Shown here in pieces: positions 57,772-64,000 of a stretch of DNA of 64,000 nt. Position 1 is the stretch's first letter; each line of letters opens with the position of its first letter. The translations under genes were made by a program, and so were the position numbers. The stretch covers positions 48,680 to 112,679 of the forward strand of contig CAVFCW010000006.1 of assembly GCA_963621245.1 (NCBI GenBank), in the 5' to 3' direction. The notes beneath the pieces are model-generated. The model was not told the origin of the DNA, searched no databases, and saw only the letters and a list, made by a program, of their open reading frames with translations. This DNA comes from SIG603 sp963621245. Its GTDB lineage: Bacteria > Bacillota > Clostridia > Oscillospirales > Acutalibacteraceae.

Positions 57772-57782
57772 TACTTTAACAG
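57765..57782. promoter_or_regulatory. Rex-like operator on the icd-rex promoter
   Basis: TTGTCAA-TACT-TTAACAG matches 12 of 14 fixed positions of the Rex consensus TTGTTAANNNNTTAACAA and covers the -35 box. Confidence 0.65.
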
Positions 57783-57872
57783 AGATTTTTGCTTTTTTAA
57801 CAATCATTTTGGCTAATTCCTATAAATAGGATAATTTATACATATCGGTAAAGAAGTTTTTGGCACTAACGC

Positions 57873-57901
57873 TTGAAAATATATCGAAAGTCAAGTATAA
57901 T
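57873..57901 (+). promoter_or_regulatory. promoter of hisS
   Basis: TTGAAA, 17-bp spacer, perfect TATAAT. The following leader (57902-58035) contains a hairpin CGGTAAA...TTTTGCCG with an inner CTGTTTT/AAAACAG (57955-57994); no T-box core (GGTGGNACCGCG) is present. Confidence 0.75.
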
Positions 57902-58035
57902 CATATCGCATATGTGTATTCGAAGGAGCTTGGCTTCTTGTGATACAGACAGTCGGTAAACCTGTTTTACAGCGAAAACAGATTATTTTGCCGATTTAAC
58001 ACCGAAATGATATTACTTTACAGAGGAATGATTAT

Positions 58036-59331
58036 ATGGCATTGTTAACAAAAGGGCCAAAGGGCACACAGGATCTTCTTCCTAAGCAGACTGAAAAATG
58101 GCAGCTTGTCGAGGACGTTATGAGAAGTGAAGCGGGAGTTCACGGATTCGGTGAAATCAGAACACCGGTATTTGAGCACACCGAGCTTTTCTTGAGAGGC
58201 GTTGGAGACACTACGGATGTTGTCGAGAAGCAGATGTATACTTTTACCGACAAAGGTGACAGAAGCATCACGCTTAAGCCGGAAGGTACTGCGGGCGTTG
58301 TGCGTTCACTTTTGGAGAGCGGAATTTATAATGACGGATATCCCGTTAAGCTTTATTATATAACTCCGTGTTACCGCTATGAAAAACCTCAGGCAGGAAG
58401 ACTCAGAGAGTTCCACCAGTTCGGTGTTGAGATGTTCGGCGCTGCAGAGCCTATTGCAGATGCTGAAATTATCATGCTCGCCAAGAATATTTTTGACAGA
58501 CTCGGCGTAAGGAATTTGTCTTTGGAGATCAATTCTATCGGTTGCCCGACTTGCAGAGCTAAGTATCACGCTGCTCTTAAAGAGTATTTCTCCGCATATA
58601 CAGATAAACTCTGCGATACTTGCAACTCAAGAATCGAGAGAAACCCCATGAGAATTCTTGACTGCAAAAGCCCTGTTTGCTCAGAGATAGCTAAGGGAGC
58701 GCCCAAGATTATAGATTATCTTTGCGAGGATTGTTCCAAACATTTTGAGGGTGTTAAGAGTTATCTTGATGCTGTCGGCATGGAGTACACGGTTAATCCG
58801 AGCATAGTAAGAGGTTTGGATTATTACACGAGAACTGTTTTCGAGTTTGTATCAAACGACCTCGGCGCACAGAGCACCGTTTGCGGCGGCGGACGTTATG
58901 ACGGTCTTGTTGAGCAGATGGGCGGAAAGCCTACCGCGGGTCTAGGCTTCGGTATGGGTCTTGAAAGACTTATGCTCGTTTTGGAAGCTCAGAAGATTGA
59001 GTTCCCCGAGGAAAACAAGTGCGAGTGCTTTATCGTTTCAATGGGCGAAAAAGCTCTTACAAAGGCATTTGATCTCTCGAACAAACTTCGTGAGTGCGGC
59101 GTACCTGCCGATTGCGACCTTTGCGGAAGAAGCCTTAAAGCTCAGATGAAATATGCTAACAAGATTGGCGCTAAGTTTACAATCGTACTCGGCGATTCAG
59201 AGCTTGAGAACGGTAAGGCTGTAATAAAGGCTATGGACTCGGGAGAGACAAAGGAAATTTCTCTCGGCGAGAACTTTATTGACGATTATATTGTATATGT
59301 CACCGAGATGGAGGATGACATAGAATTTTGA
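58036..59331 (+). CDS. hisS: histidyl-tRNA synthetase
   Basis: The 431-residue protein is a complete class II synthetase. GTQDLLPKQTEKWQLVED is the start, ITLKPEGTAGVVR is part of the ATP site, and CYRYEKPQAGRLREFHQFGVE is motif 2. The histidine-specific GLDYYTRTVFEF and CGGGRYDGLVEQMGG follow, and GLGFGMGLERLMLVLE is motif 3. The C-terminal anticodon-binding domain ends the protein. Between them is the segment CRAKYHAALKEYFSAY, CDTCNSRIERNP and SPVCSEIAKGAPKI, a zinc-ribbon-like insertion common in clostridial HisRS. It charges tRNA-His in the cytoplasm. It precedes aspS, a frequent gene pair in Firmicutes. Confidence 0.97.
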   Translation: MALLTKGPKGTQDLLPKQTEKWQLVEDVMRSEAGVHGFGEIRTPVFEHTELFLRGVGDTTDVVEKQMYTFTDKGDRSITLKPEGTAGVVRSLLESGIYNDGYPVKLYYITPCYRYEKPQAGRLREFHQFGVEMFGAAEPIADAEIIMLAKNIFDRLGVRNLSLEINSIGCPTCRAKYHAALKEYFSAYTDKLCDTCNSRIERNPMRILDCKSPVCSEIAKGAPKIIDYLCEDCSKHFEGVKSYLDAVGMEYTVNPSIVRGLDYYTRTVFEFVSNDLGAQSTVCGGGRYDGLVEQMGGKPTAGLGFGMGLERLMLVLEAQKIEFPEENKCECFIVSMGEKALTKAFDLSNKLRECGVPADCDLCGRSLKAQMKYANKIGAKFTIVLGDSELENGKAVIKAMDSGETKEISLGENFIDDYIVYVTEMEDDIEF

Positions 59332-59337
59332 TTTTAA

Positions 59338-59374
59338 TTTAGATGCAGTCGATTCAAAGTCGGTTGCATCTAAA
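59338..59374 (+). other. hairpin between hisS and aspS
   Basis: A perfect ten-bp stem TTTAGATGCA/TGCATCTAAA with a 17-base loop but no T-run. It may be a weak terminator or a processing site. A second small hairpin ACCCTTTAGGGT (59448-59459) lies near the aspS start. Confidence 0.45.
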
Positions 59375-59472
59375 ATTAACGATGAAATTTATGATGGCAC
59401 TCAATCTGTTTTGCGGAAGAGTACCGTTTGATTTATTTTAATTGAAAGGACCCTTTAGGGTTAGGCAAGAAA

Positions 59473-61260
59473 ATGAAAGCAGAATTTTTATCGGGTATGA
59501 AAAGAACAAATTACTGTTCTGACCTGAGAATTGAGGATGTCGGAAAGACTGTTACGGTTTTCGGCTGGTGTCAGAGACAGAGAAATCTCGGTCAGTTAAT
59601 ATTTATTGATTTGCGAGACAGAACAGGTGTTGTTCAGCTCGCATTCGACGATGCTACCGACAGAGAGATTTTTGAAAAAGCCTCATTGGTTAGATCCGAG
59701 TATGTTCTCGCCGCTTCCGGCGTTGTGAGAGAGCGTTCTTCCAAGAACAAGGATATTCCTACCGGAGAAATTGAAGTTGAAGTAAAAGAACTCAAGGTTC
59801 TCGGACTTTCAGAGACTCCTCCTTTTGAGATTGTTGAAAATTCCAAAGCCGGTGAGGATATCAGACTTAAATACAGATATTTGGATTTGAGAAGACCTGA
59901 TTTACAGAACAATATTCTCATGCGTTCCAAAATCACAAAGGTTACAAGAGACTATTTCTATGAGAACGGCTTTGTTGAGATTGAAACTCCTATGCTCATG
60001 AAGTCCACTCCCGAAGGAGCAAGAGATTACCTTGTTCCGTCGAGAATTCACAAGGGAAGTTTCTATGCTCTTCCGCAGTCACCTCAGATTTATAAGCAGC
60101 TGACAATGGTTGCAGGTTTTGACAGATACATGCAGATTGCACGTTGCTTCAGAGATGAAGACCTCAGAGCTGACAGACAGCCCGAATTCACACAGATTGA
60201 CCTCGAGATGTCATTTGTTGATGTTGAGGATATTCTTTCTGTCGGAGAAGGTTTTGTCAAGAGACTCTTCAAAGAGGTTCTTGATGTTGACGTTCCTATG
60301 CCGCTTCCGCGCATTACTTATAAAGATGCCATGGAGAAGTATGGTTCCGATAAGCCCGATACAAGATACGGAATGGAAATCGTAAACCTTACAGATGTTG
60401 TTAAGGATTGTGGTTTCGGAGTTTTCAAAAATGCAATTGCCGGCGGCGGTAGCGTAAGGGCTATCAACGCAAAGAACGCTTATTCTGTTCTCACAAGAAA
60501 AGAGATTGATAAGCTTACTGAGATGGTAAAGGGAATCGGCGGCAAGGGAATCGCATTTATAAGAATAGGCGAGGAGTCCACAGCTTGCTCGTTCTCAAAG
60601 TTCATGACCGAAGAAGAGATGAACGCTATTTATTCGGCAATGAATGCAGAAAAGGGCGACGTGATTTTGATTATTGCCGACACCAACAATTCTCATGTTC
60701 TTACTCAGCTCGGACAGCTCAGAACGACTGTTGCAAAGAAGCTTGATATCATACCCGATCAGTTTAACTTCTTGTGGGTTGTTGAGTTCCCGTTCTTTGA
60801 GTACGATGAAGAGGAGCAGACTTGGGTGGCAATGCACCATCCGTTTACATCTCCGCTTGATGAGTGCTTGCCTTATCTCGAGACGGACAAAGGTAACGTA
60901 AGAGCAAAGGCATACGACCTTGTTCTCAACGGAACAGAGCTTTGCTCGGGATCTATCAGAATTACCAATCCGGAGCTTCAGGACAGAATTTTTGCGTTGC
61001 TCGGTCTTTCTGAAGAGGAGGCGCACAGCAAGTTCGGTTTCTTGCTTGATGCATTTAAGTACGGTGCACCGCCTCACGGCGGTCTCGGCTTGGGCTTGGA
61101 CAGACTTGTCATGCTTATGCTCAAGAAAGATAATCTTCGTGATGTAATTGCTTTCCCGAAGGTTCAGAATGCAAGCGAGCTTATGACAATGGCTCCGTCA
61201 ACAGTTGACGATAAGCAATTGAAAGAGCTCGGCATTGAGATTGCTTCCGAGAAAGAATAA
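59473..61260 (+). CDS. aspS: aspartyl-tRNA synthetase
   Basis: The 595-residue protein has the N-terminal OB-fold anticodon domain (KTVTVFGWCQRQRNLGQLIFIDLRDRTGVVQ). Class II motif 2 is RCFRDEDLRADRQPEFTQID, then the bacterial GAD insertion domain of about 100 residues (GGGSVRAINAKNAYSVLTRKE). FDYDEEEQTWVAMHHPF-like segments and GLGLGLDRLVMLML (motif 3) complete it. The length is that of bacterial AspRS. Whether it is discriminating or also charges tRNA-Asn is not readable here; no gatCAB gene is in the window. The start ATG 59473 has only a weak upstream ribosome site, and ATG 59497 is possible. Confidence 0.97.
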   Translation: MKAEFLSGMKRTNYCSDLRIEDVGKTVTVFGWCQRQRNLGQLIFIDLRDRTGVVQLAFDDATDREIFEKASLVRSEYVLAASGVVRERSSKNKDIPTGEIEVEVKELKVLGLSETPPFEIVENSKAGEDIRLKYRYLDLRRPDLQNNILMRSKITKVTRDYFYENGFVEIETPMLMKSTPEGARDYLVPSRIHKGSFYALPQSPQIYKQLTMVAGFDRYMQIARCFRDEDLRADRQPEFTQIDLEMSFVDVEDILSVGEGFVKRLFKEVLDVDVPMPLPRITYKDAMEKYGSDKPDTRYGMEIVNLTDVVKDCGFGVFKNAIAGGGSVRAINAKNAYSVLTRKEIDKLTEMVKGIGGKGIAFIRIGEESTACSFSKFMTEEEMNAIYSAMNAEKGDVILIIADTNNSHVLTQLGQLRTTVAKKLDIIPDQFNFLWVVEFPFFEYDEEEQTWVAMHHPFTSPLDECLPYLETDKGNVRAKAYDLVLNGTELCSGSIRITNPELQDRIFALLGLSEEEAHSKFGFLLDAFKYGAPPHGGLGLGLDRLVMLMLKKDNLRDVIAFPKVQNASELMTMAPSTVDDKQLKELGIEIASEKE

Positions 61261-61275
61261 TTTTGATTTAAACGC

Positions 61276-61312
61276 CCCTGCAAGTTGTTTGTGCTTCTTG
61301 CAGGGATTTTTT
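61276..61312 (+). terminator. terminator after aspS
   Basis: A perfect nine-bp stem CCCTGCAAG/CTTGCAGGG with twelve-base loop and a run of six T. Confidence 0.85.
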
Positions 61313-61332
61313 ATTAGTGAATGTTATAGGTT

Positions 61333-61923
61333 ATGAAGGAATACACAGCTTTAAGTTTTAACGAGAGTCCGTTTGCGGATGAAATCGTAAAAGATTATCA
61401 TTTTATTGGTTGTTCGTTCGGCGGCTTGGATTTAAGTAATATTGACACAGAATATTGTATTTTTGAAAAGTGTACTTTTAAGTTTACACAAATGAACGGC
61501 TCTTACCATAATAAGTGCCAGTTTTTGAATTGTGTGTTTGAAGGTGCAAATTTGTTTGCGGCAACTTTTAAGAACTGTAAAATGACAGGTTCTTCGTTTG
61601 CTTCGGCGGAGATAGGTGCTGCCGAGTTTATCGGCGGGAACTATTCTTTTGTTTCTTTTGCTGGAGCCGATTTGTCCAAACAGACTTTGTCTGATATGAA
61701 TTTTGAAAATGCTGATTTTACGGATGCTTCACTCGTAAGCGTAAATTTTGAAAATTCGAATTTGAGAAAAGCAATTTTCAGAAATGCAGATTTAAAGAAA
61801 GCAAATTTGCGAGGAGCGGATATTTCCGGTGCGACTTTTGTCGGTGCTGTTTTCGGTAAGACAAAAGTTGATATGGGTTTTGCTGTCGCGTTAGCTGAGT
61901 CTTTTGGATGCGAGGTTTCCTGA
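61333..61923 (+). CDS. pentapeptide repeat protein
   Basis: The 196-residue protein is built of A(D/N)LXX/F-type pentapeptides, clearest in the C-terminal half (VNFENSNLRKAIFRNADLKK, ANLRGADISGATFVGAVFG). The N-terminal half has a more degenerate version (FIGCSFGGLDLSNIDTEYCI). The fold is a right-handed beta-helix. The length is near that of MfpA and McbG/Qnr-type proteins that mimic DNA and protect gyrase, but many others are unknown. No toxin or drug gene is next to it. It has no clear promoter or ribosome site, as AGGTT is only weak. Confidence 0.82.
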   Translation: MKEYTALSFNESPFADEIVKDYHFIGCSFGGLDLSNIDTEYCIFEKCTFKFTQMNGSYHNKCQFLNCVFEGANLFAATFKNCKMTGSSFASAEIGAAEFIGGNYSFVSFAGADLSKQTLSDMNFENADFTDASLVSVNFENSNLRKAIFRNADLKKANLRGADISGATFVGAVFGKTKVDMGFAVALAESFGCEVS

Positions 61924-61970
61924 CTAAGTGGGGGATAGGGGATTTACACTAAGCGAGAACGGATGAAAAG

Positions 61971-61999
61971 TTGACTGCAGTCTTTTGCGGTGGTACAAT
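61971..61999 (+). promoter_or_regulatory. promoter of nrdG
   Basis: TTGACT, 17-bp spacer, TACAAT, about 66 bp before the start codon. Confidence 0.7.
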
Positions 62000-62064
62000 C
62001 AGAATAGAGTATTTTCAGAGGAAGAATTTAAGCGGACGATGTTTCCGCGTTCAGAGGAAAATTT

Positions 62065-62562
62065 ATGGATATAAGAATTGCAGGAGTTATAGAAGAATCG
62101 ATTGTTGACGGTTGGGGAATTCGCTATGTGGTTTTTACGCAAGGTTGTCCACATAATTGTCCCGGATGTCACAATCCGGAAACTCACGATTTTAACGGCG
62201 GCGTTGTAATCGATACCGATAAGCTTATAAAGGATTTTAAGAATAATCCGCTTTTGAAAGGAATAACCTTTTCGGGCGGAGAACCTTTCCTTCAGTCAAA
62301 GCCACTTTTGGAGCTTGCTCAAAAGATACATGCTCTCGGTAAAGATGTTACTTGTTACACGGGCTATACTTACGAGGAGATAATATCATCTGGGAATGAT
62401 GATTGGATTAAGCTGCTTGACGAAACCGATGTGCTGATTGACGGCAAGTTTATTTTGGAAAAACGAAATCTGAAGCTACTGTTCAGGGGCAGTTCGAACC
62501 AGAGGATTATCGATGTCAAGCAATCACGTAAAACGGGCGAGATAAAGCTTTTGGCAGAATGA
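62065..62562 (+). CDS. nrdG: anaerobic ribonucleoside-triphosphate reductase activating protein
   Basis: The 165-residue protein is a small radical-SAM activase. TQGCPHNCPGCHNPETH gives the CxxxCxxC cluster motif, ITFSGGEPFLQSKPLLEL the GGEP motif that binds SAM, and IDGKFILEKRNLKLLFRGSS the usual NrdG tail. It installs the glycyl radical in NrdD, which makes deoxyribonucleotides in anaerobes. In most genomes nrdD is upstream of nrdG; here a pentapeptide-repeat gene is upstream and a Xer recombinase downstream, so nrdD is elsewhere. AGAGGA lies before the ATG. Confidence 0.93.
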   Translation: MDIRIAGVIEESIVDGWGIRYVVFTQGCPHNCPGCHNPETHDFNGGVVIDTDKLIKDFKNNPLLKGITFSGGEPFLQSKPLLELAQKIHALGKDVTCYTGYTYEEIISSGNDDWIKLLDETDVLIDGKFILEKRNLKLLFRGSSNQRIIDVKQSRKTGEIKLLAE

Positions 62563-62574
62563 TAAATAGAAATA

Positions 62575-62785
62575 ATGCATAAATATAATAGGGTATTTTG
62601 GAGCTCCCAAGGCCAATTTTGGCTTCGGGAGCTTTTGCTATGCGGAAAATTAGAACGCACAAATATCAAGTGTGAATAATTATGCATAGGTTTCAAATAA
62701 CAAGTTTACACTCACTATTCGTTAGTTTACATAATATATTTTCATAAAAACGCTATGCATAAATATAAAAATGCAAAAATATAAG
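62575..62785. repeat. short repeated ATGCATAAATATAA motif between nrdG and the recombinase gene
   Basis: The 14-mer occurs at 62575-62588 and again at 62755-62768, with a third degenerate copy ATGCAAAAATATAA at 62771. A related TGAATAATTATGCA (62673-62686) resembles an ARG-box core. The remainder of this 300-bp gap holds the nrdG terminator and the recombinase promoter. Confidence 0.5.
62600..62637 (+). terminator. terminator after nrdG
   Basis: A stem GAGCTCCCAAGGCC/GGCTTCGGGAGCT with small mismatches, followed by TTTT. Confidence 0.7.
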
Positions 62786-62794
62786 TTTAATCTA

Positions 62795-62823
62795 TTGAAA
62801 TTGGGGCCAAAAAGTATTATAGT
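62795..62823 (+). promoter_or_regulatory. promoter of the Xer recombinase gene
   Basis: TTGAAA, 17-bp spacer, TATAGT, 37 bp before the start codon. Confidence 0.65.
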
Positions 62824-62859
62824 ATTAGCAGTAAAACTTTTAGGGACGGTAGATTGTAA

Positions 62860-63759
62860 ATGATCGATTATATATCCGGATTTGCGGAATATCTTAAAAA
62901 TCTGAAGACAAGCTCCGCAAACACCAGAGATTCTTATTTGAGAGATGTTACAGCATTTGTGTCGTATGCATCTTCTGCAGGATGTGATTCTCCTGTTTCG
63001 GTAACCGAAAACTTAATATATGATTACATTGCAAACTTGAAAGAGCTTGGCAGATCTCCGACCACTATTTCAAGAAATGTGAGTTCGATCAGATGCTACT
63101 ACAAGTATTTGATGTATAACGATCTTGCGTCCGAGAATCCGGCAAAGAATGTTAAACTTGAGCATGTTGAGAAAAAGCTTCCGCAAGTGTTGAGTGGCGA
63201 CGAGATTAATCTTTTGCTTAATCAGCCCGATGTTTCAACAGCTAAAGGCTGCCGTGACAAAGCTATGCTTGAACTTTTATATGCTACGGGAATAAGAGTT
63301 TCTGAACTTATCAATCTTGATTTAAAAGATGTTAATCTTCAGGCTTCAATGATTTCATGTGCTGGCACAAAAGGAATTCGCCAGATACCCATTTATACCT
63401 CGGCTGTTGTGGCTGTTTCCGACTACATTTATCGAATGAGAAGAATCCTTGTGGACAGCGAGGATAATCCCGCACTATTTGTTAACAGGAACGGAACGAG
63501 ATTAACCCGTCAGGGTTTTTGGAAAATAATCAAAGGTTATGCAGCATCGGCAGGTATTGAGAAAGAGCTCACGCCTCATACATTGAGACACAGTTTTGCT
63601 ATTCATCTTCTTGAGAACGGTGCTTCCGTTAAAGACATCCAGACCATTATGGGCCACGCGGATATATCTTCCATGCATGTTTACGTGCAGATGATGGACC
63701 AGCACTTAAAGAGTGTTTATGACGAGTGTCATCCGAAAGCAAACAATAGGGTAGGATAA
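62860..63759 (+). CDS. xerD: tyrosine recombinase of the XerC/XerD family
   Basis: The 299-residue protein has the SAM-like N-terminal domain (YLKNLKTSSANTRDSYLRD) and the catalytic domain with all active residues in order: R146 (ATGIRVSEL), K171 (GTKGIRQ), H240 and R243 (HTLRHSF), H266 (MGHADIS) and nucleophile Y275 (MHVYVQM). The length and sequence match housekeeping XerC/D-type recombinases, which resolve chromosome dimers at dif, better than phage integrases. XerC versus XerD cannot be told for certain. It sits alone between nrdG and the right edge, with GGACGG before the ATG. It is not next to the island at 26-35 kb. Confidence 0.88.
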   Translation: MIDYISGFAEYLKNLKTSSANTRDSYLRDVTAFVSYASSAGCDSPVSVTENLIYDYIANLKELGRSPTTISRNVSSIRCYYKYLMYNDLASENPAKNVKLEHVEKKLPQVLSGDEINLLLNQPDVSTAKGCRDKAMLELLYATGIRVSELINLDLKDVNLQASMISCAGTKGIRQIPIYTSAVVAVSDYIYRMRRILVDSEDNPALFVNRNGTRLTRQGFWKIIKGYAASAGIEKELTPHTLRHSFAIHLLENGASVKDIQTIMGHADISSMHVYVQMMDQHLKSVYDECHPKANNRVG

Positions 63760-63796
63760 TTTTAAAGTGCCCGTTAAATAGAATTAAATAACTAAC

Positions 63797-63845
63797 AAAA
63801 CCTCTTGCACCGTAAAATTCGATGCAAGAGGTTTTACGTTTTTAA
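63797..63845 (+). terminator. terminator after the Xer gene
   Basis: A perfect 13-bp stem AAAACCTCTTGCA/TGCAAGAGGTTTT with a 13-base loop, then ACGTTTTT. Confidence 0.85.
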
Positions 63846-63930
63846 GTTGAAAATTGTTATGCTTCTGAGATGTTTTGCAGAGCTTTATTTGACGCTGAAT
63901 TTACGATGAAAAAATATTTTAAAAAAGTTG

Positions 63931-63959
63931 TTGACAAAAGCATAAGTGCGTGCTATAAT
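63931..63959 (+). promoter_or_regulatory. consensus promoter at the right edge
   Basis: Perfect TTGACA, 17-bp spacer, perfect TATAAT. The transcript starts near 63966 and begins GTCGTCGGGAGACAACAG; its gene lies outside the window. Confidence 0.85.
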
Positions 63960-64000
63960 CTAAAAGTCGTCGGGAGACAACAGTCTTCCAAAGTATGGGG

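Noticed and set aside
57902..58035. Possible T-box leader before hisS
   Set aside because: No conserved T-box sequence or specifier-loop layout is visible; only a simple hairpin is seen.

Overview
The window looks like a chromosomal segment of a low-to-moderate GC anaerobic Firmicute (class Clostridia, probably a gut Oscillospiraceae/Ruminococcaceae-type organism). The evidence is AGGAGG-type ribosome binding sites, TTGACA/TATAAT promoters, a class A RNase P RNA, bifunctional AdhE, two Rex redox regulators, an anaerobic NrdG activase, and BspA-like leucine-rich-repeat surface proteins typical of gut and oral anaerobes. The species cannot be fixed from the sequence alone.

Layout. 0-11.5 kb: tail of a lipid kinase, then a fatty-acid cluster (hydroxyacyl-CoA dehydrogenase-like protein, TetR regulator, oleate hydratase), a CPBP membrane protease, a U32-like Cys-rich protein, a small XRE regulator, an intracellular GH78 rhamnosidase and a leftward iron alcohol dehydrogenase. 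11.5-21.7 kb: two paralogous secreted BspA/LRR_5 proteins with almost identical N-terminal modules. Around them are a UxuB-like mannonate oxidoreductase, a frameshifted HTH regulator and two small uncharacterised envelope genes. This stretch carries three possible variation devices: an AT repeat inside the promoter spacer of the first LRR gene, a C7 tract splitting the HTH gene, and a perfect 204-bp tandem duplication in the second LRR gene. 21.7-25.9 kb: 2-hydroxyacid dehydrogenase and aminotransferase operon, GNATs and a cytidine deaminase.

25.9-35.0 kb is an accessory island ending at a tRNA-Thr gene. It holds a McrBC-type restriction locus (EVE-domain McrB; McrC with an in-frame amber codon), a NUDIX hydrolase, a methyltransferase, a DUF3800 gene with a structured and terminated leader RNA, and many relics (helicase, RhuM, RlmD C-terminus, pyrophosphatase, IS256 transposase, Fic).

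35.0-64 kb returns to core metabolism: rex-adhE-phosphotransferase, pncB, rnpB, purC, metE-metF (leftward, with a MET-box-like palindrome), a nitroreductase diverging from a MarR plus heterodimeric ABC exporter operon, a sugar oxidoreductase/isomerase pair, and an ABC-2-like pair whose ATPase has lost its motifs. It continues with a TSCPD protein, icd-rex (leftward), hisS, aspS, a pentapeptide-repeat protein, nrdG and a Xer recombinase.

A shared theme is NADH/NAD control. Rex-like operators lie on the promoters of the iron alcohol dehydrogenase and of icd-rex, with a weaker one before the adhE-linked rex, and a cluster of CTTTAC/GTAAAG boxes precedes the NAD-salvage gene pncB. Most product calls rest on recognised motifs; regulatory calls are inferences from sequence pattern.
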